A stretch of DNA of 64,000 bases from the NCBI GenBank assembly GCA_003010405.1, contig PJLO01000003.1:272612-336611 (forward strand), read 5' to 3'. Source of the stretch: Acidobacteriota bacterium (GTDB lineage Bacteria > Acidobacteriota > Terriglobia > Terriglobales > Acidobacteriaceae). Both the position numbers and the translations under genes were made by a program. Under the pieces are notes generated by a model. The model ran no database searches. It worked only from the letters and a program-made list of their open reading frames with translations, and had not been told where the DNA came from. Below are positions 17,754 through 26,453 of the stretch, piece after piece. Each line of letters starts with the position of its first letter. The stretch's first letter is position 1.

Positions 17754-18353
17754 CTAACGCAGCTTACCTGCCATATCTGCAGGCCAGTAAGCAAAAACCG
17801 CCTTGCCAAAGATCGCCTTCCGCCCCACCGGGCCAAAGTCGCGGCTGTCGCTGGAGAGATTCCTGTGGTCGCCCAACACAAAGTAGCTCTGTTCCGGAAT
17901 TATCAGCTCGCTCATTGAGCGCTGATCCCGAAACTGCGCCGGCACATACGGCTCCTCCAGCCGGTTCCCGTTCAGAAAGACCTCCCCGCGAGAGATCTCG
18001 ATCCGGTCGCCCGGCTCGCCCACAACCCTTTTAATGTATTTCTTACTCGGGTCGCCCGGATACCGGAATACAACGACGTCACCGCGCTTGATCGGCCCCA
18101 GGCGATAGGCAAATTGATTGATGAAGATCCGCTCTTGATCGGCCAGCCCCGGCATCATGCTGGTCCCCTCAACCTTCACTGGCTGGTAAAGGAACACAAT
18201 GATGAATACTGAAAACGTCAGCGAGATTATAACTTCGCGCAACCACTTCAATCGGTAAGCTCTATCAGGCGTCTCAGACTGCACTAGGGGCTGTGCTACA
18301 GAGGGAGCGTCGTTGTGCCTGCTCGCCAGCTCGCGGGATACTCTCTCGTCCAT
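17754..18353 (-). CDS. lepB: signal peptidase I
   Basis: A 199-residue type I signal peptidase that cleaves signal peptides on the outer side of the inner membrane. One N-terminal transmembrane helix ('EVIISLTFSVFIIVFLYQPV') is followed by the catalytic serine in 'VEGTSMMPGL', the catalytic lysine region 'KKYIKRVVGEPGDRIEI', and the box E motif 'YFVLGDHRNLSSDSRDFGPV'. The frame extends to 18401, but ATG 18353 has ACGGAG eight bases upstream and is preferred. The gene is divergent from the TPR-like gene at 18583. Confidence 0.95.
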   Translation of the reverse strand: MDERVSRELASRHNDAPSVAQPLVQSETPDRAYRLKWLREVIISLTFSVFIIVFLYQPVKVEGTSMMPGLADQERIFINQFAYRLGPIKRGDVVVFRYPGDPSKKYIKRVVGEPGDRIEISRGEVFLNGNRLEEPYVPAQFRDQRSMSELIIPEQSYFVLGDHRNLSSDSRDFGPVGRKAIFGKAVFAYWPADMAGKLR

Positions 18354-18463
18354 CTCACATACTCCGTCTACATTCATTCTATACAGATTGACGGCCATCA
18401 CTCACGTTGTGCAGCATTTCCACTCGTGCAAACAACCTACAATTCCTCCAAAAATGCTTGAGG

Positions 18464-18492
18464 TTGACGCTAGCCCTTACTCACGATATAAA
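18464..18492 (+). promoter_or_regulatory. sigma-70-type promoter for the TPR-like/yvcK genes
   Basis: TTGACG (18464-18469), a 17-nt spacer, and TATAAA (18487-18492) match the housekeeping consensus closely. Transcription would begin near 18499, leaving an 84-nt leader before the ATG at 18583, which has AGGAAGGG as its ribosome site. Confidence 0.65.
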
Positions 18493-18582
18493 GCTGTATT
18501 CTAAGATGGTTATCGTTCTCAGACTGCTTGTGGTTCCTGAACGGTTGCATACATTCGTTTTTAATCATTTCAGGAAGGGCGC

Positions 18583-19161
18583 ATGTCCAAAAAACTCGAA
18601 GTTAATCCGAATAGCCCCTTGGATAAAATCAAGGCCGAATCGCACCGGAACGCACCCGAAGACACACAGGTGCGATTTGCCCAAACCTTGCAGGGTTACG
18701 AGCAGGCGTTGAAGCTGATGCAGGCCCAGAAGTTCGAAAAGGCCAAGCCCCTGTTCGAAAAGGTGGTTGAATCGGGAATAAGCGAGTTGGCTGATCGTGC
18801 CAAGGTTCATATCAACATTTGTAATCAGCATATGGAAGAGGTTCAGAACACATTCAATACGCCCGAGGAGCATTACGACTTCGCAGTGTCACTCATGAAC
18901 CTCGGAGACTTTGTCACTGCCCGTGAGCACATGGAAGCGCTTTCCGTTCAGGCCCCCACCCTCGACTTCGTCTGGTACGGCTTGGCAGTACTTGAGTGTC
19001 TGACTGGCCGCACAACGGAAAGTCTGCAACATCTGGATCAGGCCATTCGGCTTAATCCCTGTAATCGTTTCCAGGCACGGAATGACCCGGACTTCAAGAA
19101 TATGGCCGATGACCCGCGATTCACCGAGTTACTCTATCCTGAAGGCAGTATCGGAGCGTGA
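18583..19161 (+). CDS. TPR-like helical repeat protein
   Basis: A 192-residue soluble protein without signal peptide. It has a TPR-like segment 'GYEQALKLMQAQKFEKAKPLFEKVVESGISELADRAKVHINICNQHME' and a second one 'HYDFAVSLMNLGDFVTAREHMEAL...FVWYGLAVLECLTGRTTESLQHLDQAIRLNPCNR'. The C-terminus 'RNDPDFKNMADDPRFTELLY' is typical of TPR proteins that end by checking a predicted next repeat. A strong ribosome site (AGGAAGGG) precedes the ATG. It lies 49 nt before yvcK and may be co-transcribed. Partners are unknown. Confidence 0.75.
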   Translation: MSKKLEVNPNSPLDKIKAESHRNAPEDTQVRFAQTLQGYEQALKLMQAQKFEKAKPLFEKVVESGISELADRAKVHINICNQHMEEVQNTFNTPEEHYDFAVSLMNLGDFVTAREHMEALSVQAPTLDFVWYGLAVLECLTGRTTESLQHLDQAIRLNPCNRFQARNDPDFKNMADDPRFTELLYPEGSIGA

Positions 19162-19210
19162 GTTTCTAGACTTGCAGAATTTTCCACTTCCCTGCTTCTG
19201 AAGAATAAGA

Positions 19211-20275
19211 ATGCCAACGACCTCCATTACGGATCGCTTAAACGGCTTCCGCGTCGTCGCCATTGGCGGCGGCACCGGCCTATCCACCCTTCTTCGCGGA
19301 CTCAAGCGCCACGTAATCTCCGGTTCGGCTTCGGACTCCTCCATGGCAGAGCCAATTAGCCCTTTCATTTGCCGCCTCACCGGCATCGTAACCGTCACAG
19401 ATGATGGAGGCTCCAGCGGACGACTGCGTAAGGAACTGGGCGTTCCTCCCCCGGGAGATATCCGTAACTGCATGACCGCTCTATCTGATGACGAGGAATT
19501 GCTCGCGCAACTCTTCCGCTATCGCTTCAGCGGCGGCGGCCTCGATGGCCATAGCTTCGGAAATCTTTTTTTGACAGCTCTGGCGGATGTCTGTGGCGAC
19601 TTCTCGCTGGCCGTCAAGCTCAGTTCCGCGATTTTGAAAACTCGCGGCGAAATCTACCCTGCCACCACCAGCAGCAACGTTCAGCTCGATGCCCTGATGC
19701 GCGATGGCAGACACGTCAGCGGAGAAACCAATATCACCGCCAGTCGCAGCGGCATCGTACGCCTCCGCCTCGTCCCAGACTGCGTCCCGCCTCTCCCCCA
19801 GGCGCTGGAGGCAATTCTTAACGCCGACATCATAAGCATCGGTCCCGGCTCTCTCTTCACCAGTTGCATTCCCAATCTTCTGGTCCAGGGAGTCCCGGAG
19901 GCAATCTGCCGCTCGAACGCCGCCCGCGTCTACATCTGCAACCTGATGACACAGCCCAACGAGAGCACCGGCCTCACCGCCTCGCAACATATCCGGGCGA
20001 TTTTCGAGCACGCCAAATGCCGCGTTTTTGACTACGCAATGCTCAACCGGGCTCCCGTTCCTGCCGAACTGCGGAATCGGTATGCCGAGGATGACGCTGA
20101 GCCACTGCAGAATGATCTGGACGAAATCCGCGCCCTCGGCGTTACGCCAATCCTGGGCGACTATCTCGATGCGACTCAATTCGCACGTCACGCCGCTGAC
20201 CGCATTGCGCAGGACCTTCTTAGCCTTCCCGCCCGCCTCCAACAGGAACGCCGCGCGCAGGCGCCGAGCTTTTAG
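19211..20275 (+). CDS. yvcK: YvcK/CofD-like gluconeogenesis and morphogenesis factor
   Basis: A 354-residue YvcK-family protein (related to CofD 2-phospho-L-lactate transferase). The N-terminal Rossmann motif is 'VVAIGGGTGLSTLLRGLKRH', followed by 'TGIVTVTDDGGSSGRLRKELGVPPPGDIRNC', 'GHSFGNLFLTAL' and 'ADIISIGPGSLFTSCIPNLLV', all diagnostic. In Bacillus and mycobacteria YvcK binds UDP-GlcNAc and controls cell-wall precursor synthesis and growth on gluconeogenic carbon. The nearby glmU, which makes UDP-GlcNAc, is a suggestive neighbour. The usual partner genes rapZ and whiA are not next to it. It ends convergently with pabBC. Confidence 0.92.
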   Translation: MPTTSITDRLNGFRVVAIGGGTGLSTLLRGLKRHVISGSASDSSMAEPISPFICRLTGIVTVTDDGGSSGRLRKELGVPPPGDIRNCMTALSDDEELLAQLFRYRFSGGGLDGHSFGNLFLTALADVCGDFSLAVKLSSAILKTRGEIYPATTSSNVQLDALMRDGRHVSGETNITASRSGIVRLRLVPDCVPPLPQALEAILNADIISIGPGSLFTSCIPNLLVQGVPEAICRSNAARVYICNLMTQPNESTGLTASQHIRAIFEHAKCRVFDYAMLNRAPVPAELRNRYAEDDAEPLQNDLDEIRALGVTPILGDYLDATQFARHAADRIAQDLLSLPARLQQERRAQAPSF

Positions 20276-20293
20276 CAGTCGAGTACCGGCTGG

Positions 20294-22189
20294 TTAGCCG
20301 CTGATTCGCTCTGATTCACCACTGTTGACACCAAACGCCTCGCCGAGCACAATCCTCACTTTGCGCAGCCCGCGAACAGCGTTGCAGACATAAACGGCAT
20401 CCGCGCTCAGAAGGTCTTCCATGGTCAGAACTCTTTCTTCTGCTGAAGCATTCGTCGCCAATAACTGCTGGCGGTACACCCCTGGAAGCAGTCCGCAGGC
20501 CACAGGCGGCGTAAGCAGCTTGCCGCCAATCTCGGCGAATACATTGCTGATCGCACCTTCGGTCAGTTCATCACGCTCATTGAAAAACAGCAGGTCGTCG
20601 TAGCCGTCCCGCTTGGCGCGGTCGAACATATCTCTGTAGAGCTGGCGGTGAGTGGTTTTGTGGTAAAGAAACCTATCGGCGGATGAGGTGCGCACCGGGC
20701 TCACCGTGACGAGGCCGGTTTCACCGTTTCTATTCACGGTTGTGTTTCCGATTGTCATTTTGCCAGTGCGATCCAGCGTGAGTCGTACCTTGAAGGAAAC
20801 CCCGGAAGAAAGCTGCCGAGCATTCGAGTGCAGCAGTTCCTGTGCCCGGGAACGATCAAACACATAGCCAAAGTAACGCGCTGAATTTTCCATTCTCTGG
20901 AGGTGGGCGGCAAGCAGAGGATATTGGCCATTCCACAGAAGGCTCTCGATCAGCTCGAACGAAGGACCCGGGCGCTTAAGGAATTCGGCCTTGAGCAGGC
21001 ACTCGCCGTACTCGTCACTGGCAAGCGAATCGATCGTAATGCCGCCACCTACGCCCATCTCACCGCGATCTCCTTGCAACAGAACTGTTCGAATGGCCAC
21101 ATTGAATAGCGACTCGCGAGCAGGCGAAAAGAATCCAATGGCCCCCGTGTAAACTCCACGAGGACATCGCTCAAGCTCACTGATGATCTGCATAGCACGA
21201 ATTTTCGGCGCGCCGGTGATCGATCCGGAAGGAAACACACCCTTGAAAATGTCATAAAGACACAACCCCGGCCGCAGGGTACCGGAAACGGTAGAGGTCA
21301 TCTGGAACAAAGTATCGTATTTCTCAACCGAGAACAGTTCCTCGACGCGCACGCTCCCGAACTCGCAGAGCCGGCCAATGTCATTCCTCAGCAGATCCAC
21401 GATCATCACGTTTTCAGCACAGTTTTTGGAATCACTCTTAAGCCACGATGCAATGACTGCATCCTCTTCAAGAGTGCGCCCCCGCCGGACTGTGCCTTTC
21501 ATCGGACGTGTAACGATCCGTTGGTCGCGAATACGGAAAAACAGCTCTGGCGAAAACGAAAGGATGTGCCGCTCACCAAGGTTAATAAAAGCGCTGTAAG
21601 GCACCGGCTGCGCCGCGTTAACAGCGGCAAACAGTGCTACGGGCGAGCCGGAGAATCCGAATGTGAATTTATCCGTCAGGTTGACCTGGTAAATTTCACC
21701 CGAGCGTATGTACTCGTGAATCGCATCAATTTTTGAGGAATACACATCCTCTGAGATTTGCAGCTGCGCATCCGACACAGCAAAATCCCTTTTGTCCAGG
21801 CAATTTTCCAGTAACTCTTCCGGAAGCTCACCTTCAAAGCAGCCGCTGCGATGATTGAACACGTAAGCGCGACGATACACGCCGAACCATGCCAACGGCA
21901 TACCTGTGGCGTTTGCCGCTGCAGGTGAGATCTTCTCAAAGTGCTCGCCGCATTCGTAGGAAAAATAACCTGCCACAAAGTTTCCGCTACGCTGAGCTTC
22001 CTCAACTTGAAGGAACAATGCGGACATCTCGTCCAGGTTCTCTAGCGTGAGGATCTGCACCGGATTTAGAAACAAGTAGCTGCGGTAATTCTCCTGGCTG
22101 CATTGCGAGGTTTGCAACAGAATGCCGTGGCGAGAGTGCGCGAGGAGCGAATAGTAGCGCTCCGGAAATGGGAAAAAAACATTTTGCAA
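20294..22189 (-). CDS. pabBC: aminodeoxychorismate synthase component I fused to aminodeoxychorismate lyase
   Basis: A fusion of about 631 residues. The N-terminal two thirds are the chorismate-binding PabB domain: 'AGYFSYECGEHFE', 'SGEIYQVNLTDKFTF', 'FSPELFFRI', 'TRPMKGTVRRG', 'DLLRNDIGRLCEFGSV', 'FPSGSITGAPKIRAMQII' and 'GGGITIDSLASDEYGE'. The C-terminal 230 residues are a fold type IV PLP enzyme (PabC) with lysine in 'FLYHKTTHRQLY' and 'LTEGAISNVFAEIGGKLLTPPVACGLLPGVYRQQLL'. Together they turn chorismate plus ammonia into 4-aminobenzoate for folate. The open frame runs to 22579 through glmU; the start is probably TTG 22189 (AGGA ten bases upstream) but is uncertain. No pabA is nearby. Confidence 0.9.
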   Translation of the reverse strand: MQNVFFPFPERYYSLLAHSRHGILLQTSQCSQENYRSYLFLNPVQILTLENLDEMSALFLQVEEAQRSGNFVAGYFSYECGEHFEKISPAAANATGMPLAWFGVYRRAYVFNHRSGCFEGELPEELLENCLDKRDFAVSDAQLQISEDVYSSKIDAIHEYIRSGEIYQVNLTDKFTFGFSGSPVALFAAVNAAQPVPYSAFINLGERHILSFSPELFFRIRDQRIVTRPMKGTVRRGRTLEEDAVIASWLKSDSKNCAENVMIVDLLRNDIGRLCEFGSVRVEELFSVEKYDTLFQMTSTVSGTLRPGLCLYDIFKGVFPSGSITGAPKIRAMQIISELERCPRGVYTGAIGFFSPARESLFNVAIRTVLLQGDRGEMGVGGGITIDSLASDEYGECLLKAEFLKRPGPSFELIESLLWNGQYPLLAAHLQRMENSARYFGYVFDRSRAQELLHSNARQLSSGVSFKVRLTLDRTGKMTIGNTTVNRNGETGLVTVSPVRTSSADRFLYHKTTHRQLYRDMFDRAKRDGYDDLLFFNERDELTEGAISNVFAEIGGKLLTPPVACGLLPGVYRQQLLATNASAEERVLTMEDLLSADAVYVCNAVRGLRKVRIVLGEAFGVNSGESERISG

Positions 22190-22285
22190 TGATGGGCAGT
22201 CCTGATGGAAAAGTATGGAAATGATTATCGCATGTACCTGACGTCCACCGTTGCCGGCAAAGGTTCGGATTGTTGATCGTTGCCG

Positions 22286-22315
22286 TTGCCTTGTTCCCCG
22301 CTGAATCCCTACAAT
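22286..22315 (+). promoter_or_regulatory. promoter for glmU
   Basis: TTGCCT (22286-22291), an 18-nt spacer and TACAAT (22310-22315) resemble a housekeeping promoter. The predicted start, near 22322, is only about 3 nt before the glmU ATG, suggesting a leaderless or nearly leaderless mRNA. It lies in the 135-nt gap divergent from pabBC. Confidence 0.45.
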
Positions 22316-22324
22316 ACGAGGGCA

Positions 22325-23746
22325 ATGTCGAATCCACGTTTTGCTATCGCCATCCTCGCCGCAGGCAAAGGAACCCGCCTCAAGTCGAAACTGCCCAAGG
22401 TACTGCATCGAATCGCGGGTCGCCCGCTGCTTAGCCACGTTGTACACGCTGCCAGCACAATCGTTGCGCCTTCCGATATCTTCTGCATCATCGGCCATGA
22501 GGCCGATCGTGTGCGCGCTGAGATTGCCCCCCTCGGCACGGAGTTCATTGAGCAGCGCGAGCAAAACGGCACCGGACACGCGCTCATGCAGTGCCGCGAG
22601 GCCCTAGCGGCATACGATCACGTGCTCGTGCTCAGCGGGGACGTGCCTCTCATGCGCCCGGAAACCATTGCATCGGTGCGCGATTTTCATACCGCAAGAG
22701 GGGCGGCGATGACCATCCTGACGGCCGAACCACCCGATCCCTTCGGCTATGGGCGCATTGTGCGCCGCACAGTGCACGGCGTAAGCAGCGATCAGGTCGA
22801 GGCCATCGTTGAGCAGAAACAGCTCACGCCCGAGCAGGAAGATATCGGCGAAATCAACTCCGGAATTTACGCCTTCGACGTACGCGAACTATTTGCGCGA
22901 ATCGATCAGCTCTCAACCGACAATCCGCACGGAGAGTTCTACCTCACCCAAATCGCTGGCATACTCCAGCGCGATGGAAAGCACGTCCTGGCCCTGCGCA
23001 CGCCGAACGCGAGCGAGGTCCTCGGCGTCAACACACGTCGCGAACTCGCACATCTTGATTCAATTCTGCGTGAGCGCAAAACTCGCGAACTGATGGACAA
23101 TGGCGTCACGATCTTCAAGCCCGAAACGGTACTCATCGATGCCGGGGTTTCGATCGGCGCCGACACGGTGATTGAACCATTCGTGCAGTTGCTGGGCGAA
23201 ACCAGCATTGGCGAAGACTGTCTCATACGCAGCTATTCAGTGCTGACCAATACGCAGGTCGCGGACGGCGTTCGCGTCAATCAGGGGACCATCGCAGAGG
23301 AATCCTGCGTAGAGCGGGGGGCCATCATCGGACCATACGCGAGACTCCGCCAAGGCAGTGAAATCGGCCCCGAGGCACACGTAGGCAATTTCGTCGAAAC
23401 CAAAAAAACAAAACTCGCCCGTGGGGCTAAGGCAAATCACCTGACCTATTTAGGCGACGCAGAGATTGGAGAACGAGCCAATATCGGCGCTGGCACCATC
23501 ACCTGCAACTACGACGGAGTGAACAAGCACAAAACGATAATAGGCGCGCGGGCCTTCATCGGGAGCGACACTACGCTCGTCGCCCCGGTCCGGGTGGGCG
23601 ATGGAGCATACGTCGGCGCTGCCTCGTGCATCACCAAGGACATTCCCGACGACTCACTTGGTTTAACGCGACCGCAATTGGTTATCCGCGAAGGGTGGGC
23701 CTTAGAGAAGCGCGCAAAGCTAGAGGCGGCCAAAGAGAAAAAGTAA
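22325..23746 (+). CDS. glmU: bifunctional N-acetylglucosamine-1-phosphate uridylyltransferase / glucosamine-1-phosphate acetyltransferase
   Basis: A 473-residue GlmU making UDP-GlcNAc for peptidoglycan and lipopolysaccharide. The N-terminal uridylyltransferase domain has 'AILAAGKGTRLKSKLPKVLHRIAGRPLL', 'EQREQNGTGHAL' and 'VLSGDVPLM'. The C-terminal left-handed beta-helix carries hexapeptide repeats and the acetyltransferase motifs 'GPYARLRQGSEIG', 'GNFVETKKTKLARGAKANHLTYLGDAEIG' and 'NIGAGTITCNYDGVNKHKT'. Both active sites look intact and length is normal. ATG 22325 is chosen over the frame extension to 22280, which covers the promoter. Confidence 0.97.
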   Translation: MSNPRFAIAILAAGKGTRLKSKLPKVLHRIAGRPLLSHVVHAASTIVAPSDIFCIIGHEADRVRAEIAPLGTEFIEQREQNGTGHALMQCREALAAYDHVLVLSGDVPLMRPETIASVRDFHTARGAAMTILTAEPPDPFGYGRIVRRTVHGVSSDQVEAIVEQKQLTPEQEDIGEINSGIYAFDVRELFARIDQLSTDNPHGEFYLTQIAGILQRDGKHVLALRTPNASEVLGVNTRRELAHLDSILRERKTRELMDNGVTIFKPETVLIDAGVSIGADTVIEPFVQLLGETSIGEDCLIRSYSVLTNTQVADGVRVNQGTIAEESCVERGAIIGPYARLRQGSEIGPEAHVGNFVETKKTKLARGAKANHLTYLGDAEIGERANIGAGTITCNYDGVNKHKTIIGARAFIGSDTTLVAPVRVGDGAYVGAASCITKDIPDDSLGLTRPQLVIREGWALEKRAKLEAAKEKK

Positions 23747-23768
23747 GCAGGCCTTCTCTTGGCTGTAG

Positions 23769-23999
23769 CTAGCCCCGTCTGGAGTTCTTACCTACTCCTG
23801 CGATCAGCACGCCAAAGGCTATAAGTCCAACGGCAGCTAACGGTTGCCCATAGGTGCCGGATTCCACGGCCATGCCGGAAAAGACCGCCCAAATGGCGCC
23901 TACGGCGGCCATCAGCAGTCCGACCGGCCACAGTATCGGGTCACGCGCCATCCCGGCAGGCTGTCCTCTGTCGCGAACTTGCGTGGGGTGATTCATCAT
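23769..23999 (-). CDS. small two-helix membrane protein, function unknown
   Basis: A 76-residue protein with GGAG about five bases before a tandem ATG-ATG start. The first 24 residues are polar; two hydrophobic segments follow ('PVGLLMAAVGAIWAVFSGM' and 'PLAAVGLIAFGVLIAGVG') joined by a short loop, and the tail is basic (KNSRRG). It is convergent with glmU (22-nt gap). No family recognised. Codon pattern and ribosome site make it more likely real than a chance frame. Confidence 0.55.
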   Translation of the reverse strand: MMNHPTQVRDRGQPAGMARDPILWPVGLLMAAVGAIWAVFSGMAVESGTYGQPLAAVGLIAFGVLIAGVGKNSRRG

Positions 24000-24144
24000 A
24001 GCTCTCCAATCAGTAGCTTCGATGCTGAGGGAGCAGCGCAGGATTCGGAATTTTGAAATTCCAGAGCGGCTGCACCCTGCGATGGGCGAACCATCCGGAG
24101 TGGTACACTTTTTGTGACCTCAATTTGCATTGAACGAGTAAGCC

Positions 24145-25017
24145 TTGCCCGAAACTTCCAAACGTAAGCGTTCCGTCGTTTTGTTGATTAGTTGCCCCGA
24201 CCGCAAAGGGCTGGTTGCGGTAATCTCTGACTTCATCTTCCGCCACAATGGAAATATTCTGCACGCCGACGAGCATCGCGACGAGGAGACCAACCTCTTC
24301 CTGATGCGGGTGGAGTTTGATCCTTCTGGACTGGACGTAGACTTGAAGGAGCTGGCAACCGAGTTCAGCGCCATTGCAGAGCAGTTTCAGATGCGCTGGC
24401 GGCTGGCCAATGGAAAACGACGCCCACGTATGGGCATTCTGGTTTCGAAGTACGATCACTGCCTGGCGGACTTGCTGTACCGGCACAAGGCGGGAGAGCT
24501 GGACTGCGACATTCCAATTGTTCTCTCGAACCACACGGCAACGGAGCGGCTGGCGGGGTTCTATGGCGCGAAGTTTGTCTGCCTGCCAATGACGCGCGAG
24601 ACCAAGGCTGAAGTCGAGCAAAAGCAGATTGCGATGCTGCGCGAGCACGAATGCGATTTAGTGGTGCTGGCGCGCTACATGCAGGTCCTTTCGCCGAAGT
24701 TTTTGGCGGAATTCCCCAACCAAATCATCAACATTCACCACTCGTTTCTTCCTGCCTTCGTTGGAGCGCGTCCGTATCACCAGGCTTTTGAACGCGGTGT
24801 GAAATTGATAGGCGCAACCAGCCACTACGTGACTGAGGTGCTCGACGACGGACCGATTATTGAACAGGCGGTAGTGCGCATCTCTCACCGGGATTCAGTA
24901 GAGGATTTGATCCACAAGGGCCGTGATCTGGAGAAAGTCGTCCTGTCACGCGCGGTAGGGTGGCACCTCGAAAACCGTGTGCTGCTGTACGGAAATAAAA
25001 CCGTGGTCTTCGACTGA
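24145..25017 (+). CDS. purU: formyltetrahydrofolate deformylase
   Basis: A 290-residue PurU, which hydrolyses 10-formyl-THF to formate and THF, balancing one-carbon pools. An N-terminal ACT domain ('VVLLISCPDRKGLVAVISDFIFRHNGNILHADEH') is followed by the formyltransferase-like hydrolase domain with 'IPIVLSNH', 'ARYMQVLSP', the catalytic 'INIHHSFLPAFVGARPYHQAFERGVKLIGATSHYVTEVLDDGPIIEQ' segment (Asn, His and Asp all present). Start is TTG 24145, the only suitable codon before the ACT domain; its ribosome site is weak. It is convergent with the AmrS gene (27-nt gap). Confidence 0.94.
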   Translation: MPETSKRKRSVVLLISCPDRKGLVAVISDFIFRHNGNILHADEHRDEETNLFLMRVEFDPSGLDVDLKELATEFSAIAEQFQMRWRLANGKRRPRMGILVSKYDHCLADLLYRHKAGELDCDIPIVLSNHTATERLAGFYGAKFVCLPMTRETKAEVEQKQIAMLREHECDLVVLARYMQVLSPKFLAEFPNQIINIHHSFLPAFVGARPYHQAFERGVKLIGATSHYVTEVLDDGPIIEQAVVRISHRDSVEDLIHKGRDLEKVVLSRAVGWHLENRVLLYGNKTVVFD

Positions 25018-25044
25018 TACTTGAAGAATGGCGAGAGCCGATTC

Positions 25045-26073
25045 TCAGGCAAAACGCCCTGCGATCTCGGTTTTGCAGTGGACACATCTTCCCTGCTCTA
25101 ACTCGCAAGCCTCTACGCGGTGCCAGGAACGCTGGATAATCGTTCGGCGGCAGTTGGGACAAGTAGTGTTTCCACCTTCCCGGGTAATGATATTGCCTTC
25201 GTAAACGTACTTAAGACCCCGTGCCAGAGCAAGCTGTCGCGCGCGGTGAATAGTCTCCGGCGGGGTCGGCTCGCGATCCATCATTTTGAAATCAGGATGG
25301 AAAGCCGTAAAGTGCAGTGGAACATCGTCGCCTAAATCACTCAGAATCCAGTCGCACAGTTCGGCGGTCTCCGCGGGCGAATCGTTGAGGCCGGGAATCA
25401 GTAGATTTGTTATCTCGAACCAAACGCTGGACTCGCGCCGCAACCAGCGCAGCACGTCCAACACGGGCGCAAGATGGGAGAGCGTAATCTTTGAATAAAA
25501 GCTTTCTGTAAACCCTTTTAGATCAATATTCGCCGCATCAATGTGCTTATAAACGTCGAAGAATGCTTCGCGAGTAATGTATCCATTGGAGACCATGACG
25601 GTCTTGAGCCCTGCCTCGTGGGCTGCCTGCGCGATGTCGATGACGAACTCAGCCCAGATTGTGGGCTCGTTATATGTGAAGGCAATAGAGGGGGTTCCGT
25701 GAGCGATTGCGAGATCGACAATCTCCTCCGGGGTCATTCTGCGAGAGCTTTGCTGCACAGAACGTGCCTTGCTGATATCGAAATTCTGGCAGAACTGGCA
25801 GCCAAGATTACAGCCCGCCGTCCCAAGCGAGAGGATCGAAGAACCAGGATGAAAGTGGAAAAGCGGCTTCTTCTCTATGGGATCAATAGCGAGGGCAGCG
25901 GGACGGCCATAGCCGAGTTGTACCAGTTCGCCGGAGACATTCTGACGAATGTAGCAGAACCCATGCTGGCCTTCGCCGATGTGACAGTGCCGTGGACACA
26001 AGTAGCAGTGGATACGCCCATCGGGAAGCGTATTCCACCAACGCGCGAGATGGTTTGCGGTGGGTGTCTGCAT
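25045..26073 (-). CDS. amrS: AmrS-type radical SAM enzyme (AmmeMemoRadiSam family)
   Basis: A 342-residue radical SAM protein of the family called AmmeMemoRadiSam system radical SAM enzyme. The cluster motif is 'GTAGCNLGCQFCQNFDISK' (CxxxCxxC). An N-terminal cysteine set 'CYLCPRHCHIGEGQHGFCYIR', 'PIEKKPLFHFHPGS' and 'FTYNEPTIWAEF' are diagnostic. The C-terminus adds two CxxC pairs ('CPNCRR', 'CVHCKTE'). The substrate of this family is unknown; it is related to pyruvate-formate-lyase activases. The AmmeMemo partner protein is not encoded nearby. A rhodanese and a zinc-ribbon protein lie upstream in the same direction. Confidence 0.85.
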   Translation of the reverse strand: MQTPTANHLARWWNTLPDGRIHCYLCPRHCHIGEGQHGFCYIRQNVSGELVQLGYGRPAALAIDPIEKKPLFHFHPGSSILSLGTAGCNLGCQFCQNFDISKARSVQQSSRRMTPEEIVDLAIAHGTPSIAFTYNEPTIWAEFVIDIAQAAHEAGLKTVMVSNGYITREAFFDVYKHIDAANIDLKGFTESFYSKITLSHLAPVLDVLRWLRRESSVWFEITNLLIPGLNDSPAETAELCDWILSDLGDDVPLHFTAFHPDFKMMDREPTPPETIHRARQLALARGLKYVYEGNIITREGGNTTCPNCRRTIIQRSWHRVEACELEQGRCVHCKTEIAGRFA

Positions 26074-26123
26074 ATTTCTAGGGTCAAAGATAACCCATTT
26101 TTTTAGATGCGCCTGGCCATCAA

Positions 26124-26444
26124 TTAGTATCGCGGGACGTTAGGATCAATTTGCCGCGACCACTGCTCAATTCCGCCGGACATGGACTGTACCTTCTGAT
26201 AGCCCTCTTTGCGCAGCCACTCGGTAACCGAGAACGAACGCCCGCCATGATGACAGTAGACGATGATGTGCCGATCTGGGTCGAGTTCCTTCACGCGGAC
26301 AGGGACATCTGCCATCGGAATATGCTGACTTGGCATTATGCTGGCCGTCTGGCGCTCCCAGAGTTCGCGAACATCCAGAAGAAGGAGTTCCTCGTTGCGT
26401 TCCTGACGCTGTCGCAGTTCCTGCGGTGTGATCTCGTAATTCAT
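26124..26444 (-). CDS. single-domain rhodanese-like sulfurtransferase
   Basis: A 106-residue rhodanese domain. 'ITPQELRQRQERNEELLLLDVRELWER' is the N-terminal strand-helix with the CH2A-type Asp, and the active-site loop is 'IVYCHHGGRS' with catalytic Cys. 'GYQKVQSMSGGIEQWSRQIDP' closes the fold. It probably carries persulfide sulfur in the cytoplasm; no specific pathway is visible. It sits 50 nt upstream of the AmrS gene and 9 nt downstream of the zinc-ribbon gene on the same strand. Confidence 0.88.
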   Translation of the reverse strand: MNYEITPQELRQRQERNEELLLLDVRELWERQTASIMPSQHIPMADVPVRVKELDPDRHIIVYCHHGGRSFSVTEWLRKEGYQKVQSMSGGIEQWSRQIDPNVPRY

Positions 26445-26453
26445 AATTTCCCC

